In this document: positions 25,285 through 38,024 of the stretch, in pieces | Layout of the letters: the number at the start of each line of letters is the position of its first letter | Position numbering within the stretch: position 1 is the first letter of the stretch | From: Azadirachta indica | Lineage: Eukaryota; Streptophyta; Magnoliopsida; Sapindales; Meliaceae | DNA length: 64,000 nucleotides | Direction: 5' to 3' | Assembly: GCA_022749755.1 (NCBI GenBank) | Contig: CM040443.1 | Span: 13,655,744 to 13,719,743 of the forward strand | Made by a program: the position numbers and the translations under genes | The notes under the pieces: model-generated | Databases searched by the model: none | The model's input: only the letters and a program-made list of their open reading frames with translations | Told to the model about the DNA's origin: nothing

Positions 25285-25910
25285 TTAAAAGATAGAGTTA
25301 TAAAGTAGTAAGTATAGTATTGTTGTTAAGTTTAGATCATTGAATTATTCAAAATACAATCCAACTATCAATTTAAAATAAGATTAATTCATAAATTGGG
25401 TTGAAGAACTCCCACTTATCATAAATGTACTATACAATAGTTGTATAAGAGTATATATGATTAATACAATGAAACATAGTGTAGGGCCTTAAAAGATGAA
25501 GTTATAAAGTAGCAATTATATAATATTTTTGTTACATTTAAATCATTGAATTATTTAAAATACAATCTAACAGTCAACTTAAAGTAAGGTTAATTCATAA
25601 ATTGTGTTGAAAAACTCTCACTTGTTGTAAATGTACCATACAACAATTGTATAATAGTGTATATAATTATTACAATGAAACATGGTATAGGAAAAAGCAC
25701 CCTTAAAATATCAAATAGTATTAGTTAAGGGGTGGGGCTATAAAGGAGAAATCATATAGTGTAATTTCTATATTTAAATCATTAAATTACTGAAAATATA
25801 ATCCAACAATCAACTTAAAGTAAAAATGACTTATAAATTATATTAAAAAGCCATTACTTTCCATTAGATATAGCATACAATAGCCATATAATGGCATTAT
25901 AGTTAGGAAA
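25285..25910. repeat. Diverged tandem repeat, 3 units of ~200-240 bp
   Basis: Units begin near 25290, 25492 and 25733 with a ...TATAAAG(T/G)AG... block, followed by ATCATTGAATTATT(C/T)AAAATA, CAATC(C/T)AAC, a TTAATTCATAAATT block, then a ...CATACAA(T/C)A... block. The third unit is the most changed. No coding capacity. Confidence 0.7.
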
Positions 25911-26920
25911 AAAAAAAAACTTGAAACCTGAAAAGTCAAATTGAACCAGACCTAAAACTGACAAGTTTACTCTAATTTTATATGTTATTTGCTTCAATTC
26001 AATTTTTTATTTCAAAAAAACTAAAATTTTTTTGTTTGATTTTAGTTTTAGCAAAAAAAAACTCGAAGTAGATTGAAATAATATTTAATAATAAAACCAC
26101 ATCATTTTATAGGGTAAAAAAAAATGAGACAGACCGACCAAATTAAAAGAAATCAAACCCTAAAATTCAAACCAAATTAAACTGAACTGACAGATTCACA
26201 TATATTCTCTTTACTTTGATTCTACTATTATATTCAATCTGATCCTATTTAAAATTTAAAACCCCAAATTTTTTTTGATCCGATTCAATTTTGAAAAAAC
26301 TTGAACCAAATCATGCCCACCATAATTACTCTTGTTGAATATATATATATATATATAAAATACCCTAATTACTCTTTTTTAAAATAGATATATATGATTA
26401 ATATAAATGAAAGGTTGTGCAGGAAAAAGCAGCCTTAAAAGATTGTAGTTGTAGTTGTTGCAATAGCCCGTAACGAATATTTTTGGGTCATTTAGAATAG
26501 CCCAGCACGTAAGAAATTTTTTGGGCCAATTAGCCCATAAGTGAGAATTAGTAGTGGTGCGATATTGACGTTGACACTGTCCAACATCATAACAAAAGAT
26601 TAGATTTATCACAACCTTTCAACCATGCAATTAATCCGGGGGACCCATCAATTATTGAACCCTGGCCTCTTTTGTTTTGCAATAATTAACGTGAAATCAA
26701 GTACATAATATTTGAAATCAACCAACAAATTTATTCCCTCCCTCACACTCGATACCAGAGTTTTAACCCAAACACAACCAACAAAAAGTGAATAATTTAT
26801 CATTCATGATTGATAAGAATTTCACTCAGTTAAATTGATTACTTGTTGTAATTATCTTAATCTTATTGATATGTAAGCCTAGAAAGCAGTCATTTTATGG
26901 GAACATTCACAGTTCAGAGC
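25911..26920. other. Spacer with site II-like motifs
   Basis: AT-rich, with a TA run at 26337-26357. A less AT-rich stretch at 26400-26600 carries several TGGGCC/AGCCCA motifs (TTTTTTGGGCCAATTAGCCC near 26517), which plant housekeeping promoters often carry, but no adjacent gene is seen on either strand. Confidence 0.35.
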
Positions 26921-27496
26921 AGCTATGCTTAGTTATATTCTTTACTATTTTTACTTCTTTTAAAGAACAAAAGAAAATAAATGCTCATTTCAAGCAGACC
27001 AGCAATAAATAGAGTAACATGGTAGCCATTAACATCATCTGAATCAGTGCAGATGAAAGAAAACGACGCATAATTCATAACTATAGCTTTGGCATTTGAT
27101 TAAAGTTATTGACCAGGCCAAGAACCGGACAAACAGAGCAAAGGAAGCATTAGAGATTCGCTGAAGTAAATAAAAATCAAATGAAATCAAAATAAGTGAC
27201 GCAGATGCAGAATTGAAGTTATTATTAGTATTTACAACGAGGGAAATGGCAATAACACACTGGGGAGACTGAGCAACAAAAAGGGAATTAAGAGAAACAG
27301 ATGGGTTTCTTTATTCACACAACAGGCACCCCAAAACAATCCACTGCTTACATACATGGAAAACACCATTATTGTTCACGCTGATAAATCTAAGAAATGG
27401 CTACTAATACAGCTAAGAAAGTTTTAAAGCAAGGGTCTTACATAGAAGAACCAGCTTTCACACACCAGTGAGCAACAGAATTGGTGAAAGTAGAGT

Positions 27497-27540
<44 letters not shown>

Positions 27541-28253
27541 CCAGAGGGAGCAAGAAACAATCTGCAACCGTGCTATGTCATAAACAGATCATCACCATTC
27601 TTCTTGATCAAGTCATGGGCAAAACATTCAAGGATCATTGAGCAATTGCCCAAATTGGAGCTTGAATTTGGCCAGACGAAAGAACAAAGAAGACAGCGTC
27701 CCTACACTCAAATCACACAAAAGAATCCCAGTTTTCCACTTATTGATAACCAGAAATTCAAACCCTATTCAGTAGAGTATGTTTTTTCTAAACATCACAT
27801 CCCACTGAAACCAAAATAGTACAATTCAATTACCATTCGGCAAAAGAATAAAAGGAACTCTCAGTTACTGAACTTGATAGAGTTACCCAAGCCCAAACAA
27901 TACTTTCGAATAACATTTGGGAAAATCCCTTCAAATTTTGGCCACGAAATAGGATAGCAGACCTTAATGAAATCTTCACTCCTATTCTCCTCCCTCCCCA
28001 AACCTAAACAATTTCAACCCTAAAACCCTAATTAATCATCACATCAAACAAAGCACTAAAACCCTAATTGAATTCATACTTAAAAAAATTCCCAAATTCC
28101 CCCCCGAACCCTAATCCCTACCCCTAAAATTCACTGAAAAAATCTCTCTTGATTTCCACACACACAAAGACAGCAATTAAACATTCACATATCTATATAT
28201 AATTATATATTTATATCAACAACACCACCAACAGAACATTCCAAACCCGAAAT
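26921..28253 (-). other. Probable 3' flank or long 3' UTR region of the TCP gene
   Basis: Less AT-rich than the surrounding spacers but without a supported ORF. A GA microsatellite lies at 27499-27537. Three AAACCCTAA-type telo-box motifs lie at 28023-28031, 28059-28067 and about 28106-28114. Assigning this region to the minus-strand TCP transcript is inference from position only. Confidence 0.3.
27499..27537. repeat. (GA)n microsatellite
   Basis: About 19 GA dinucleotides. They create a spurious Arg-Glu repeat in a forward frame. Confidence 0.95.
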
Positions 28254-29045
28254 TCAACGCGGATCCTCATCTCTTCGCCCCGAACTCCCGGGTCCACCCG
28301 ATAAAGATGCCAACAAATTCAGATGTCCAGGCAAATAATTCCCCACCCTGGCCGCCGACGCCTCTCCCATCGCTTGCTGTTGCATAAATAGTTGATGTGG
28401 TTGCTGCTGCTGTGCAGCCTGAACGACCATCTCCGGCGGAGCTGCAGCGGCAGCAGCGAAGCTCCAAACCTGCCCGAAATCCGGCCTCGCCGGAACAGCC
28501 CAGAACCCACTACCAGGTGTCCCTGTTCCTACTATCGACCCCACCGCAGTGGGCCCTACAGCAGACATAGTATCATCTCCTTTGGTCCCATCATCGTCGG
28601 CTCTGACACGTTTGCCGAGAATGAAAGGTGTGGGACCTAGCGATGGCTTATGATCTAACGAAGCAGAAAGAGCGGAAGAAGAGACGGCCGACGACAACGA
28701 AGTCGAGTTCCCTCCGCCACGTACAGACACCGAGACAGTAGAAAAACTAGCCGGAGTGGTGCCGGTACCGGTAGCAGCTATGATTGACGGCTCGGCTTGT
28801 CGAAGAAGCCACTCTATAGTCTGTCCATCCGATTTATGACCGAGCTCACGAGTCAACTGAAAAACACGCGCTGCACATATGATCGGCATGCGAATTCTCC
28901 GCCCACGACCGTCAACCTTGCTGTGACGGTCCTTGGACGGCGGCTTCTTGACGACCAAGGCACCATTACCTGGTGGTTGCTGCCTCTGAGGATCAACAAT
29001 AGCGCCTTTAGAGACGCCGTTAGTAGCACCGTCAGAATTAGACAT
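28254..29045 (-). CDS. TCP7: Class I TCP transcription factor, TCP7/TCP21 type
   Basis: Intronless, 263 aa. Class I TCP proteins bind GGNCCCAC-like sites and regulate cell proliferation, growth and clock genes in the nucleus. Residues 31-37 read VVKKPPS; the TCP domain follows at about 38-93 with basic region [17 protein letters not shown] and helices [20 protein letters not shown] and [20 protein letters not shown]. The downstream blocks [27 protein letters not shown] and the C-terminal [20 protein letters not shown], ending in DEDPR, match TCP7/TCP21. A Gln-rich stretch ([15 protein letters not shown]) could act in activation. The ATG at 29045 was chosen because [10 protein letters not shown] begins the family-like part; the frame is open another 99 codons upstream, but that part is low-complexity leader. 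TCP7 versus TCP21 orthology needs a tree. Confidence 0.93.
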   Translation of the reverse strand: MSNSDGATNGVSKGAIVDPQRQQPPGNGALVVKKPPSKDRHSKVDGRGRRIRMPIICAARVFQLTRELGHKSDGQTIEWLLRQAEPSIIAATGTGTTPASFSTVSVSVRGGGNSTSLSSAVSSSALSASLDHKPSLGPTPFILGKRVRADDDGTKGDDTMSAVGPTAVGSIVGTGTPGSGFWAVPARPDFGQVWSFAAAAAAPPEMVVQAAQQQQPHQLFMQQQAMGEASAARVGNYLPGHLNLLASLSGGPGSSGRRDEDPR

Positions 29046-29460
29046 AGAAGTTTTTATGTAGAAAAACGAAAATTCACTAGAAGAGAGGATCGAACAGAAA
29101 GAGATGTTTTTACGTCCAATCGGTAGAGAGAGAAATCGAGGAGGTTTAATGAATGGAGGAAGGAAGAGAAAAGAGGAGGAGAGAGAGAGAGAGAAGAAGG
29201 AAAGGGGTTTTGGGTTGGGTTGGGTTGGGTTGGGGGTTCGGAGAGGGAACAGAGAGCTAATCATTGAGCGGCAGGAGCTGGTGGAGACAGGAGGGAAGGC
29301 ACATGGGTGGTGGCCCCCACTTAACACATCCCCACAGCTCATTCCTCACACGCCCCACCTTTCTAGTTTTATCTGCCTTTCTTCTGTTTAATCCCCACGC
29401 GCTCTTCTTTTCTCTCTACTCTACTACTCAAGAGGAATTTAAGTGAGAGTTGTCAGTAAC
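29046..29460 (-). promoter_or_regulatory. TCP leader/promoter with GA tract and G-quadruplex-type tract
   Basis: Upstream of the TCP start, the plus strand carries a GA-rich tract (29160-29200), then at 29204-29236 GGGGTTTTGGGTTGGGTTGG continuing to GGGGG, that is six G-runs of three or more spaced by 2-4 T. The gene's own strand is therefore C-rich and CT-rich here, as in many plant leaders. The transcription start is not visible. Confidence 0.5.
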
Positions 29461-29709
29461 GGGACCCACTTTCTTTCTTTTAATTTTTCGTACTTTATTA
29501 AAAAAAAAAAAATTATTTTTTTAAAATTGAAGGTTCCAGCTACGTGCTGTAATTAAGTTGGTTCATTATCCACTCATTTGTTTGTCACGTCAGTGTTAAA
29601 CGAGGGCTAAATCTCTGGATTTAATGGGGTCCGTGTTCAGTTTCTTGATATCTGCCGCATGTTATGAAAGAGTTCTCTTTTCATTTATTTTTTTAGTATT
29701 TATTTTATA

Positions 29710-29740
<31 letters not shown>

Positions 29741-30589
29741 GTTGTTAGTACTAAATCTTTGTTTTAATATTGGCTTGACCCAAAATCTTGGTCGAAATCC
29801 AAAATTGTGTTGTGTTGTGCCCACCTTCTAACAACTATAAATCCCCCTAACAATAAACATTGAAACAGTGGTATGGAATATGAAAGCTGAAGAGGATGTG
29901 ACAATAATGGCTATTCAAAAGATTTAGAACAAAATAATTGGTCTCATAACATATATGTTAATACTAGTATTAGTTATTGACAACACTATATGAGTATTAG
30001 TAGTACAAGCGTGTAATAGTGAAGCATGTCAATTTGTCATTCATTACCATGTCTATTTGACCAAAAGATTAAAAAGGTATAATTACTTACATATTTGTAT
30101 TTCCATTCTTAGTTTGTCTACTCTAGTCTATTTACTAATAATTGCTATCTAAATTTACACCACATTTTAAGCATTACTATTCCACTAGTGGCCAGAATTC
30201 TATTTAAAATGTACCTTTCAATTTCGAGTGTGATTTAATCTATTATAAACATTATTTAGTATCTAAAAAATATATTCTCTTTTAAATGGTCAAATATAAA
30301 CCAACATTTAAACTATTATTAAAGTTATACTTTTACTTATATTTTGAGTTTAACTTAGTTCAAAATCAATCATTCTCTTTAACTTGCATATGCATTTTTA
30401 AGTACGACTTTATTTAATATGATAAAATATTGACTTATATATCAAAAATTTTGCTTTAAAGTTAAAATCAATTAATACATCTGAAACAATATTATGAGAA
30501 CAAAAGCTTAAAGCATAAGTGAACAGTAATATTATTCTTTACCTCGTTAATTACACACCTCAATTTCTAATGTGACTGGTTTTTATATG
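29461..30589. other. Upstream spacer of the TCP gene
   Basis: Mostly AT-rich with a TA run at about 29706-29723. No gene or repeat recognised. Confidence 0.4.
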
Positions 30590-31861
30590 AATTAATTTCA
30601 TGACATGACAACATTTCCCTACTATTCAATAAATATTAAACATTTTTTTTATATAAAATCAAACCGCTCCTCCACTCGATGTAAATGAAGATTAAACTCA
30701 TCCTAAAACATTTAATAAAGCATTCATAATGTCAAATCAAATGCAATCCACATATAAATTTCTTTTAAATTCTTTTACTAATTATTTAATTTATTTTTAT
30801 TCAAGTTGAATATTTTAACATAATCTTCAAGATTGTCAAAATGCTTGTATTAAAAATAATATTTTTGTTAGGATTTTAATTCAAATAGACGTGTTACTGT
30901 GATAATTAAACCGCAATGTTACAATCTAATAGAAAAAAAATTTCAATTCTCATAAACTTGTTAAGAGTAATATATTTTAATTTGTTAAAGAAAAAAAATA
31001 CTTCTCATTTAATCAAATATTTTTTTATATCAAAAATATGAACGAGAATAAAAAATATTACTTGCTAAATATCAAATTTCATTTTTTATTATTACTCAAA
31101 TTCAAGATAAAAATAAACATGTGAAACTATATCAATAGAATTATCTAATAAAATTTTTTATATATATTATATTTTATATTTTTTTAATTATTAATATAAT
31201 TAATTAATTTCATGACAACATTTTGCTATTATTTAATAAATATCAAACTTTTTTTATATAAAATCAAATCGCTCCTCTACTCAGTGTAAATAAAGATTAA
31301 ACTCCTACTATTCTAAAAAGTTTAATAAAGCATCCATAATGTCAAATTTAAATACAATCCACGTATAATTTTCTTTTAAATTTTTTACTAATTATTTAAA
31401 TTATTTTTATTCAAGTTGAATATTTTAACATAATCTCCAAGATTGTCAAATACTTGTATTGAAAATAATATTTTTGTTAGGATTTTCAAATAGACGTGTT
31501 TTTATGATAATTAAACCACAATGTTACATTCTAATAAATAAAAAATTTCAATTCTCATAAACTTGTTAAAAGTAATATATTTCAATTTGTTAAACAAAAA
31601 AATGCTTCTCATTTAATCATTTTTTTATATCAAAAATATAAGCGAGAATTAAAAATATCACTTGTTAAATATCATACTTCGTTTTTTTATTATTACTCAA
31701 ATTTAAGAAGATTTTAAAATTTTAAATCAATCAAATTACATTCAACGATTAAAAAAAATTATTCATATAAGAAACATATGAAACTATATATCAATAAAAT
31801 TATTTATAAAATTTTGTATATATTTTAGATATTTTATATTTTAATTACTAAAATAATTAAT
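30590..31861. repeat. Tandem duplication, two units of ~0.61-0.66 kb
   Basis: Unit 1 is about 30590-31203 and unit 2 about 31204-31861. Both begin ATTAATTTCATGACA and share CAACATTT, AAATCAAACCGCTCCTC/AAATCAAATCGCTCCTC, TTTAATAAAGCAT, TTCAAGTTGAATATTTTAAC, ATAGACGTGTT and TTTCAATTCTCATAAACTTG in the same order. A third start-like sequence follows at 31861. Similarity looks roughly 85-90% by eye. No coding frames are conserved. Confidence 0.85.
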
Positions 31862-32590
31862 TAATTTCATGATAAATATGTACACCAGAAAATTTAATTA
31901 AATAAACCATATGTATCTAAAAAATACTCATTAAGGGTAATGTTGCAATTAATGAGCTAACTTTTGAGGCGATAAAACGTCAAGGCGTTATTAGTATAGA
32001 TATTGAGGGCAAAATTACCACTAAGCCCATACTATTATTCCCAAAAAGATGGGGAGTGAATGTATGGGATTAAAAAATTTAAAACGTGTTACGCGCCGAT
32101 GGCGTGGGTGCACGCTCTCACAACTGGCGCGTGTACTACTATGTCTTGGCTTTAATTGAAGTCAGTCAGTAAGTTAGTCAGTCGTTGCAAATAGACACCC
32201 GTGCAGCTGTTTATTTACGTAATTTGCCATTTTTCCAGTTCAACACCTGTTGACGGTTTAGATTCCTGAAATCAATACCATCTAACGGATGAAGCTTCTG
32301 TTTGAATTTTACTGCAGTAGGCCACTCCACAGCCAATTGTTTCAACGTATCGCCAAAGGTTTGGATAAATATTATTTTTATTATATTATATTATATTATT
32401 ATTAGATATTTTAAAAAATATCGCCGTTCATAGATTGCAACTTTATTGGCAAAATAATAATTTTTGTCCCTGAACTTTATAAAGATAACAAGCCGGATAT
32501 GTTTTACTTAATTTTAACAATTTAGTATCCATAGGTTTGATTTTTTCATTAGTCAAAACGGTTTTTTAATGATAAAGCTTGTTTAAATTT
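31862..32590. other. Spacer with a less AT-rich island
   Basis: 32080-32370 stands out from its AT-rich surroundings (GTTACGCGCCGATGGCGTGG; CAGTCAGTAAGTTAGTCAGT). No ORF, RNA fold or known promoter could be assigned. A TTATA repeat lies near 32380-32400. Confidence 0.35.
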
Positions 32591-32941
32591 TTTGATATCA
32601 TTTGGTTAATACTGAAGAAAGGTTTTAGAGAATTAAAAAATATTATTTTTCTTTTATTAAGAAAACTCAAAATTTAGATTTTTGTGAGTAAAATTTTTTC
32701 AACTTTTTTAATAAGTAAAATTATCTAAAATATTATTAATTTATTTTATAAATTTTATATTATTTTTTTAAAATAAAATTTAAAAATTTTTCTATTAAAA
32801 TAATTATTTAAATTTTTTTAAAAGTTATTTATGACAATCAAATAGTTCATAAATTTTTGTTAAATACTTTATTCATAAAACTTTACATATAAAAAGTTTA
32901 CTTTAAAATATTTTATTTAAAAAATTATATTAAACAGATCC
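32591..32941. repeat. MITE-like element, copy 1
   Basis: About 350 bp, starting near ATTTGGTTAATACTGAAGAA and ending near ATTAAACAGATCC. Internal order shared with the copies at 35.6 and 40.3 kb: AAATTATCTAAAATATT, TTATTAATTTATTTTA, TTATTAAAATAATTATTTAA, GACAATCAAATAGTT, AAATTTTTGTTAAA, TTTACTTTAAAA. Too short to encode a transposase. Confidence 0.65.
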
Positions 32942-35612
32942 TTATTACCAGTTTAGACATTTTATGGCTTTTTCTAATACGGCCTTCAACAATATGTTAT
33001 TGGGATAAAATTGCAACAAGAAAATTGAGATAAAATACTATTATTTTTTTAAAAAAAAATACAATGTCATTTAAATATTGAAGAAAAAAGTGTTAGATTT
33101 TATTTTAAAATATGGTATTTTCTAATAAAATTGCTACAGGTTGTCTCAATTATTTTATATTTAACATAATAATTATGTTACATGTGTAGAGTTATTATTA
33201 TTTATGTTTGATAAAATTGGAAAAAGAAAAAAGTTAACATGATGGAATTCTTTATTACTTCTTTTTAAAAAAAAATTACCGAAAGATATTGCAGCGGTAA
33301 AATGTGTCAACATACAACAAGTGTAACATGTTTTGATGAATGATCAAACAAGTCCTAGATGTGTTCAGTGTAACATTGCTAGTCAATGTTAATGCTTGAT
33401 GGGTAATTTCGTTATTTTAATTAAGACAAAAAAATAAAATAAGGATAAAATCGTAGAAGCCCCTACTCTTTAATAAAATTTTGTACAATAGTCATGGTTT
33501 TTAAAATTTGACGAAGAATGTAACGAGTTTGAGATACCTTTTTTTCTTTTTTTTTTTTTAATTACAAATACGTGTACAATCTATTTTGAATACTTACACT
33601 TTTATATCCTATCCCATTTATATATGCATACATTGGACGATTTTTACCAGCAAATAGGAGGGAAATCTACTCATGGGTATGGTCAAAAACCCTATAATTT
33701 CATATATCTACATACACATGTCGCAGTTTCTACCATCAAATTGGAAAGAAATCTATCTACACCTATGATGAAAAACTCTGTATTATATATGTAATATAAT
33801 TTCATATATTATGCTATACTAACTAATAGTTATATGACTATTTAGAAAACAATTCTGCCTGTAACTTACTATAAGCTCAGGAAACAAAGAAAAGATATGT
33901 ATAAACAATATATCCAATAACAAGAAGAAGGAAATAGATTGAATAAATTAACTCTTGAACAGTTAATGATCTTAGATGTGTCAATATCAATGATAACTTA
34001 TTATTTTGGTGAATTATTTTTTCAAATAAAAGAAAATTATGCAAACACTTACTAGAAATCTCATTTATCAGATTCCACTATGGAAAACACCATTTTTCTT
34101 TTCGACTTTGATATTTCGACTTTATTTTATTTACTTTAAACTTGAATTTTTAACTCATTAGTTTCAGCCAAATAGAAAAGAAACCTTATGCTGCATAAAT
34201 TGGAGGAGTTTTTTTATTGAATGTTTTTTATTAAAAGGTAAATTTTTTATTAAATAGTACGAATAATAGATAGTTATACATTGACCAGCAAGAAAAGAAG
34301 AAAGAAATTTTCTAGCATTGTATATTGATACTGATTAAAATTGCATTGTTGTGTCAGAAGAAGAATAGCTATACTAATTCGATTTATTCTAAAAGTACCT
34401 TAGGTACTGATCTCTCTTCTCTTTATCTTACTTTTCTTCTACTTCACTTGATTAAAAGTGAACAACTCAAAAAATTTACAAACAGTACATTTATCTATTT
34501 TCTTTTTACTTATTATTATATCCACAAAAATTCAATCAAAAATAGAAATTATTCTTTCTTGTTGTTTCAATCACAACAATCAAATCTACATACTCAACTT
34601 TATTATTACAACAATGAAACAATTAAATTAAAATAAAAAATAGATAATTTTATGGTTCATATTTCTTACAAGAAAATATTTTATGATAGTTTGAGAATTT
34701 TTAATTTTTAATCCTATAGGAAAAAAGAAAAAGAAAAAGATGAGAGCAAGGAGAGTTTTTTTTTTTAAAAATTTGATAAATTTTGTACCACAGTGATTTT
34801 TTTTTAATTATCCAATTAAACACAATATATTTGGATAAAATATTTAATTAATTATGATATAATATAACAAAATATATTTAAAATTAAAACCTAAATTATC
34901 TTAAAAGTACATATCATCAATGGTGATTTTAGATCGGCAGACATCATTGATCTATATTTTTTGTGATTTATCTAACGGTGTTACTATAAGTATTTAAATA
35001 GAACAATTATTTTTGTTATTACTTGCCATCACTTCTATAAAATATTTTGTATAATTAAATTTTTATATTTAATTAACATGTTTTTTGGTATAATTTTATT
35101 TTTGTTTAACATTATATTTAGGTGAGATATAATTAGTGTGAGAAATTTTTTATGGGAGAGGACGGAATGTTTAATAAGTATAATGTAGGTAGCAAAAGAG
35201 AATTATACTTGAAACGAGCACGATCAAGCATGAAATTGATATTTTCTCTATAAATTTTTTAATATAATTTTTTCTCAAAATATATATTTATAGAGTAGAA
35301 TCAGATCAATTTTTAAAAATTATAATTCAAAATTTTATTAAATACTTTAATTGTTATACATAATAATTTTAAATAGAGTTAAATTATCAATTCATTGACT
35401 TGTATAAATTTTATAAAGTTTGATTTTTTATTTTTTTTTTCTAATGACCTATGAATTAAATTTGGATTGACTCGTTTTATGCATGAGAAAATTTTCCACG
35501 TTAACTTATTAATTTATTTTGCAAACATTTTTATATATAAATGCTACAAAAAACTGTGTGAGATATTAGTAATTTCAAATATCAAAAATTATGTAATAAT
35601 ATAGACATTTAT
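32942..35612. other. AT-rich spacer
   Basis: No gene or repeat supported. The 103-codon frame at 34325-34636 is composed of low-complexity AT-rich codons (Asn, Tyr, Ile, Leu, Lys), with no recognisable motif. Confidence 0.4.
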
Positions 35613-36018
35613 GCTCGTTTGGTTTAACTTTTTCATTAGCAAAAAAAAAAAAATTCTTTTTCAAAATTTTGATTGTAATTTGATTGTTATTGAAAAAAAG
35701 TTTTTAAAAATTAAAAAGGTTATTTCTTTTCATTGAAAAAAACGTTAAATTTAAACTTTTAATAATAGAATTCTTATAACTTTTTTAAAAGATAAAATTA
35801 TTTAAAATACTGTTAATTTATTTTAAAAAATTTACCCTATTTTTTTAAAATATAACATTAAACATTTACTTATTAAAATAATTATTTAAATTTTTTCAAA
35901 AATTATTTATAACAATCAAACGATTAATAAATTTTTGTTAAAAATTTCACTTACAAAAATTTTACAGGTAAAAAATTTACTTTAAAAGTTTTATTTGAAA
36001 AATATATCAAACAGACCT
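35613..36018. repeat. MITE-like element, copy 2
   Basis: The best-preserved copy at about 405 bp. The left end CTCGTTTGGTTTAACTTTTT and the right end AAATATATCAAACAGACC form an imperfect terminal inverted repeat. Internal blocks match copies 1 and 3. Confidence 0.7.
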
Positions 36019-37651
36019 ATAATTTAAATAAATAAAATATCGATAAATATATGATAATTTGAAAATAATTTTGATAAAATCGGTTTTTGTAAGTAAATTT
36101 CAAAATTTTAACAATTATACTGGCAGAAGAACTGACATATTGAGATAGCTGAAGAGTGGATAAAAATTTTAATAATTAAATAATCAAAATTGGGTTTGAT
36201 TATCGGCGTAAATGATGTCAAATTGACTGAATTAATTTTAATAGCAGTAAATACAATTAATTAATTAATTAAAATTACCAAAGCCAACACACTTTATTTT
36301 TTAATCATTACTTTGTTGACTCATCGCTGTGAGAATTAGCTTTTGGGATTATTGAAAATATGAGCCCAAATGGGCCCAACACAATTAACGCGGTTTCTTT
36401 CTACGACAGCGTTTTAATAGTATTTTATTTCACACGAGGGCACATATTCCGTATCCTAATAACCAGTATTTATGCGCTTTGCTTTGATTAATTAAATAAT
36501 AATAATAATTATTACTTTTTAATTTTCCAACCACTACAATATAATAATGGTAATTAATTAATTAAGCCAAAGGGCAATCAATAATAATACTAATAGGGCA
36601 CAAGATTTGATGTACTTTCCTTAATTTTGATTTTATCTTAATTTTTTATAGATGAATGATGGAACATTCCTTGGTAAGGCCATTATATAATTTGATCATG
36701 ATCTTATTATTAAATTGTAGCAATCAATTATTAATATATATTATATTATATATAATCAATACCATCATCAACCATGTAATGGACCCGAAGAGAAAGCAAA
36801 ACCCAACCATATTTCTTGGATTATGGTATGGTTGATTTGTTTTTGTACATTTTTGGTATGTCCTTTAATTTGGTGCCTTTTCCTCTTTTCAATATTAGGA
36901 TTTGGGTTATTTTTAACTTTATATTCTTATTTATTAACCATCATTTAAACAATTTCAATTTTTTGAAATGTATTAACCCTACTCCTAAAACAATAAAATA
37001 ACATATTTATTTTTATTAATGTTAATACTAGATATGTAAAGACAAAAAGAACATATACAGTAAAAAATAAAATTAACTCTATATACATAGTAATTTATGT
37101 TTGTTGAGAAAAATAAATTATTTATATATTAAAATTAAGTTAAAAATTTCTCTTAAAAATAAATAAAATAAACTTGAATTGAATTTATATAAAAATAAAC
37201 CATATATAAAATTAATTATTAATTCATATTACTATTAAATTATATGTTGTGTATATTTAAATTTTTTTACTATATTTTTTTCACATATAAAATATCAAAT
37301 CATTAATTAGCATTTTTATAAACATCATTTTATTTATTATTTTTAATTAGATAGTTAATTAATTAATTTATATGTGGGTTATTTTGATATATAATTTAAT
37401 TCAAGTCTATTTTATTTATTTTCTAAAAGAAAATTTCAACTTAATTTTAATATATAATGAGTTTATTTTTTTCCAACAAAATATACATTACTAACCATAT
37501 ATATAGGATTAATTTTGTATTTTTATTATACAGGATCATTTTCGTTTTTGAATACACAATGTTAACAATGATAAGTATAAATGTGTCATTTTATTGATTT
37601 TAGAGACACTGCTGATACAATTCAAAATATTATCATATATTACTAAAATTA
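36019..37651. other. AT-rich spacer
   Basis: A less AT-rich stretch at 36355-36480 has GAGCCCAAATGGGCCCAAC (site II-like) but no linked ORF. The rest is AT-rich without recognised structure. Confidence 0.4.
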
Positions 37652-38024
37652 TCAATAAGTAAAGGTATAAAGTTAAAAATTATCATATATTATTTATTTG
37701 ATAAAGAGATTTTTGGGTTTTTTAAGATATAGTACAATATACATTTTAGTTATAGTAATTTAAAAATTATTTATTTAATTTTTAAATAGGTCATATTCAG
37801 AATAAGTAATTTATCTTCTTCTGTTGTTGAGATTATATGTGAGATTGTCAATAAGTAAAGGTATAAAGTTAAAAATTATCGTATATTATTTATTTGATAA
37901 AGAGATTTTTGGGTTTTTAAGATATAGTACAATATACATTTTAGTTATAGTAATTTAAAAATTATTTATTTAATTTTTAAATAGGTCATATTCAGATTAA
38001 GTAATTTATCTTCTTCTGTTGTTG
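37652..38024. repeat. Near-perfect tandem duplication, 196-bp period
   Basis: Copy 1 is 37652-37847 and copy 2 starts at 37848 (TCAATAAGTAAAGGTATAAA) and runs to about 38024. I see only a few differences: ATCATATATT versus ATCGTATATT, one T less in the TTTTTT run, and CAGAATAAG versus CAGATTAAG. The last ~19 bp of copy 1 (GAGATTATATGTGAGATTG) are absent from copy 2. Confidence 0.95.

Noticed and set aside
27481..27819. 112-codon ORF beginning with an Arg-Glu repeat
   Set aside because: The repeat is the GA microsatellite and the rest has no recognisable features. The region is probably 3' flank of the TCP gene.
29046..29342. 99-codon N-terminal extension of the TCP protein
   Set aside because: The frame is open, but the residues are Ser/Phe/Pro low complexity produced by CT-rich leader DNA; family proteins start close to the chosen Met.
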